A stretch of 50,392 nt of DNA from Bacilli bacterium (lineage in GTDB: Bacteria; Bacillota_I; Bacilli_A; ML615J-28; CAG-313). This document shows positions 50,344 to 50,392 of the stretch, piece after piece. The position numbers and the translations under genes are program-made. The stretch spans positions 1 through 50,392 of the forward strand of contig CAADXH010000023.1 in assembly GCA_900752975.1 (NCBI GenBank), in the 5' to 3' direction. Below the pieces are notes generated by a model. It was not told the DNA's origin. It searched no databases and saw nothing but the letters and a program-made list of their open reading frames with translations. Positions within the stretch are counted from its first letter, which is position 1. The number at the start of each line of letters is the position of its first letter.

Positions 50344-50392
50344 TGACGGTTTGTCAATCATCGTATGGGTTTTGAGAAAGGACTCTCATGAA
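50344..50392 (+). repeat. Right-edge copy of the terminal repeat
   Basis: Bases 50344-50363 are the exact reverse complement of 64-83. ATGGGTTTT (50364-50373) is also shared. The sequence then leads into AGAAAGGA and an ATG at 50388. Confidence 0.8.
50388..50392 (+). CDS. Possible start of a gene cut by the window edge
   Basis: An ATG preceded by AGAAAGGACTCTC, a plausible ribosome site, begins five bases before the edge. The product cannot be known; a transposase is one possibility given the repeat in front of it. Confidence 0.3.

Noticed and set aside
1..50392. Mycoplasma-type genetic code (TGA as tryptophan)
   Set aside because: TGA ends several genes at family-typical lengths (for example ylbD and znuA), and tryptophans are encoded by TGG.

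Overview
The window is AT-rich bacterial DNA (roughly 30% GC by eye) from a spore-forming, low-GC Gram-positive organism. The order rimP-nusA-ylxR-ylxQ-infB-rbfA is the Firmicutes arrangement. Sporulation genes are present: an alpha/beta-type SASP, a GerE-like regulator, YlbD/YlbE, and a YjcZ-like peptide. Several mother-cell or forespore promoters can be read directly. TGA is used as a stop, so the genetic code is the standard bacterial one. Gene content suggests an anaerobic gut-type Bacilli lineage near Erysipelotrichales/Mollicutes relatives; that placement is inference.

Layout. 1-945: window edge with a repeat and a frameshifted surface-protein (Ig-like) remnant. 946-3720: DUF3737 beta-helix protein, khpA, rpsP, ylbE, ylbD, a small sigma-K-type gene and a UPF0223 protein. 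3852-7336: YjcZ-like peptide, peptide deformylase, Cof-type HAD phosphatase, RNase J. 7337-7727: mostly empty. 7728-15607: minus-strand translation/repair cluster rimP-nusA-ylxR-ylxQ-infB-rbfA-uvrC, then gerE and a DEDDh exonuclease. 15836-22861: TGS-uridine-kinase-like protein, thioredoxin and its reductase, an rRNA methyltransferase, a PadR/membrane protein pair, a Na/Pi symporter and the SASP. 22935-25655: thiI, cysteine desulfurase, TSCPD protein. 25710-29380: a zinc-type operon (Fur-family regulator, lipoprotein, ATPase, permease) with a perfect operator, ending in an uncharacterised nuclease-fold-like protein. 29513-33623: zinc-ribbon, TIM-barrel, HAD and TPR genes. 33737-36539: UbiB-like kinase, phasin-like protein, small unknown gene, TetR. 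36557-41945: aldehyde dehydrogenase, HAD phosphatase, phosphopantetheinyl transferase, SGNH esterase, protein-tyrosine phosphatase, nitrilase family. 42215-44854: an AlbA/Schlafen-type regulator flanked by near-identical 38-bp repeats, and a MerR regulator carrying a BlaR1-like C-terminal domain. 45045-50232: tRNA-Gln(CUG), glpK, YhhN family, TPR plus DUF4037 pair, and two secreted thioredoxin-fold proteins. A 20-bp repeat occurs in inverted orientation at both window edges.

No single obviously new defence or mobile system was found. The most informative signals are regulatory. They are a terminator in the rimP-nusA leader (candidate NusA attenuator), a palindrome over the start of the zinc operon, sigma-K promoters on gerE and two small sporulation genes, a 19-bp-spaced MerR promoter on the BlaR1-like/MerR fusion gene, and a terminator directly in front of the DUF3737 gene. 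The thioredoxin reductase has lost its NADPH motifs, which points to a ferredoxin-type enzyme.
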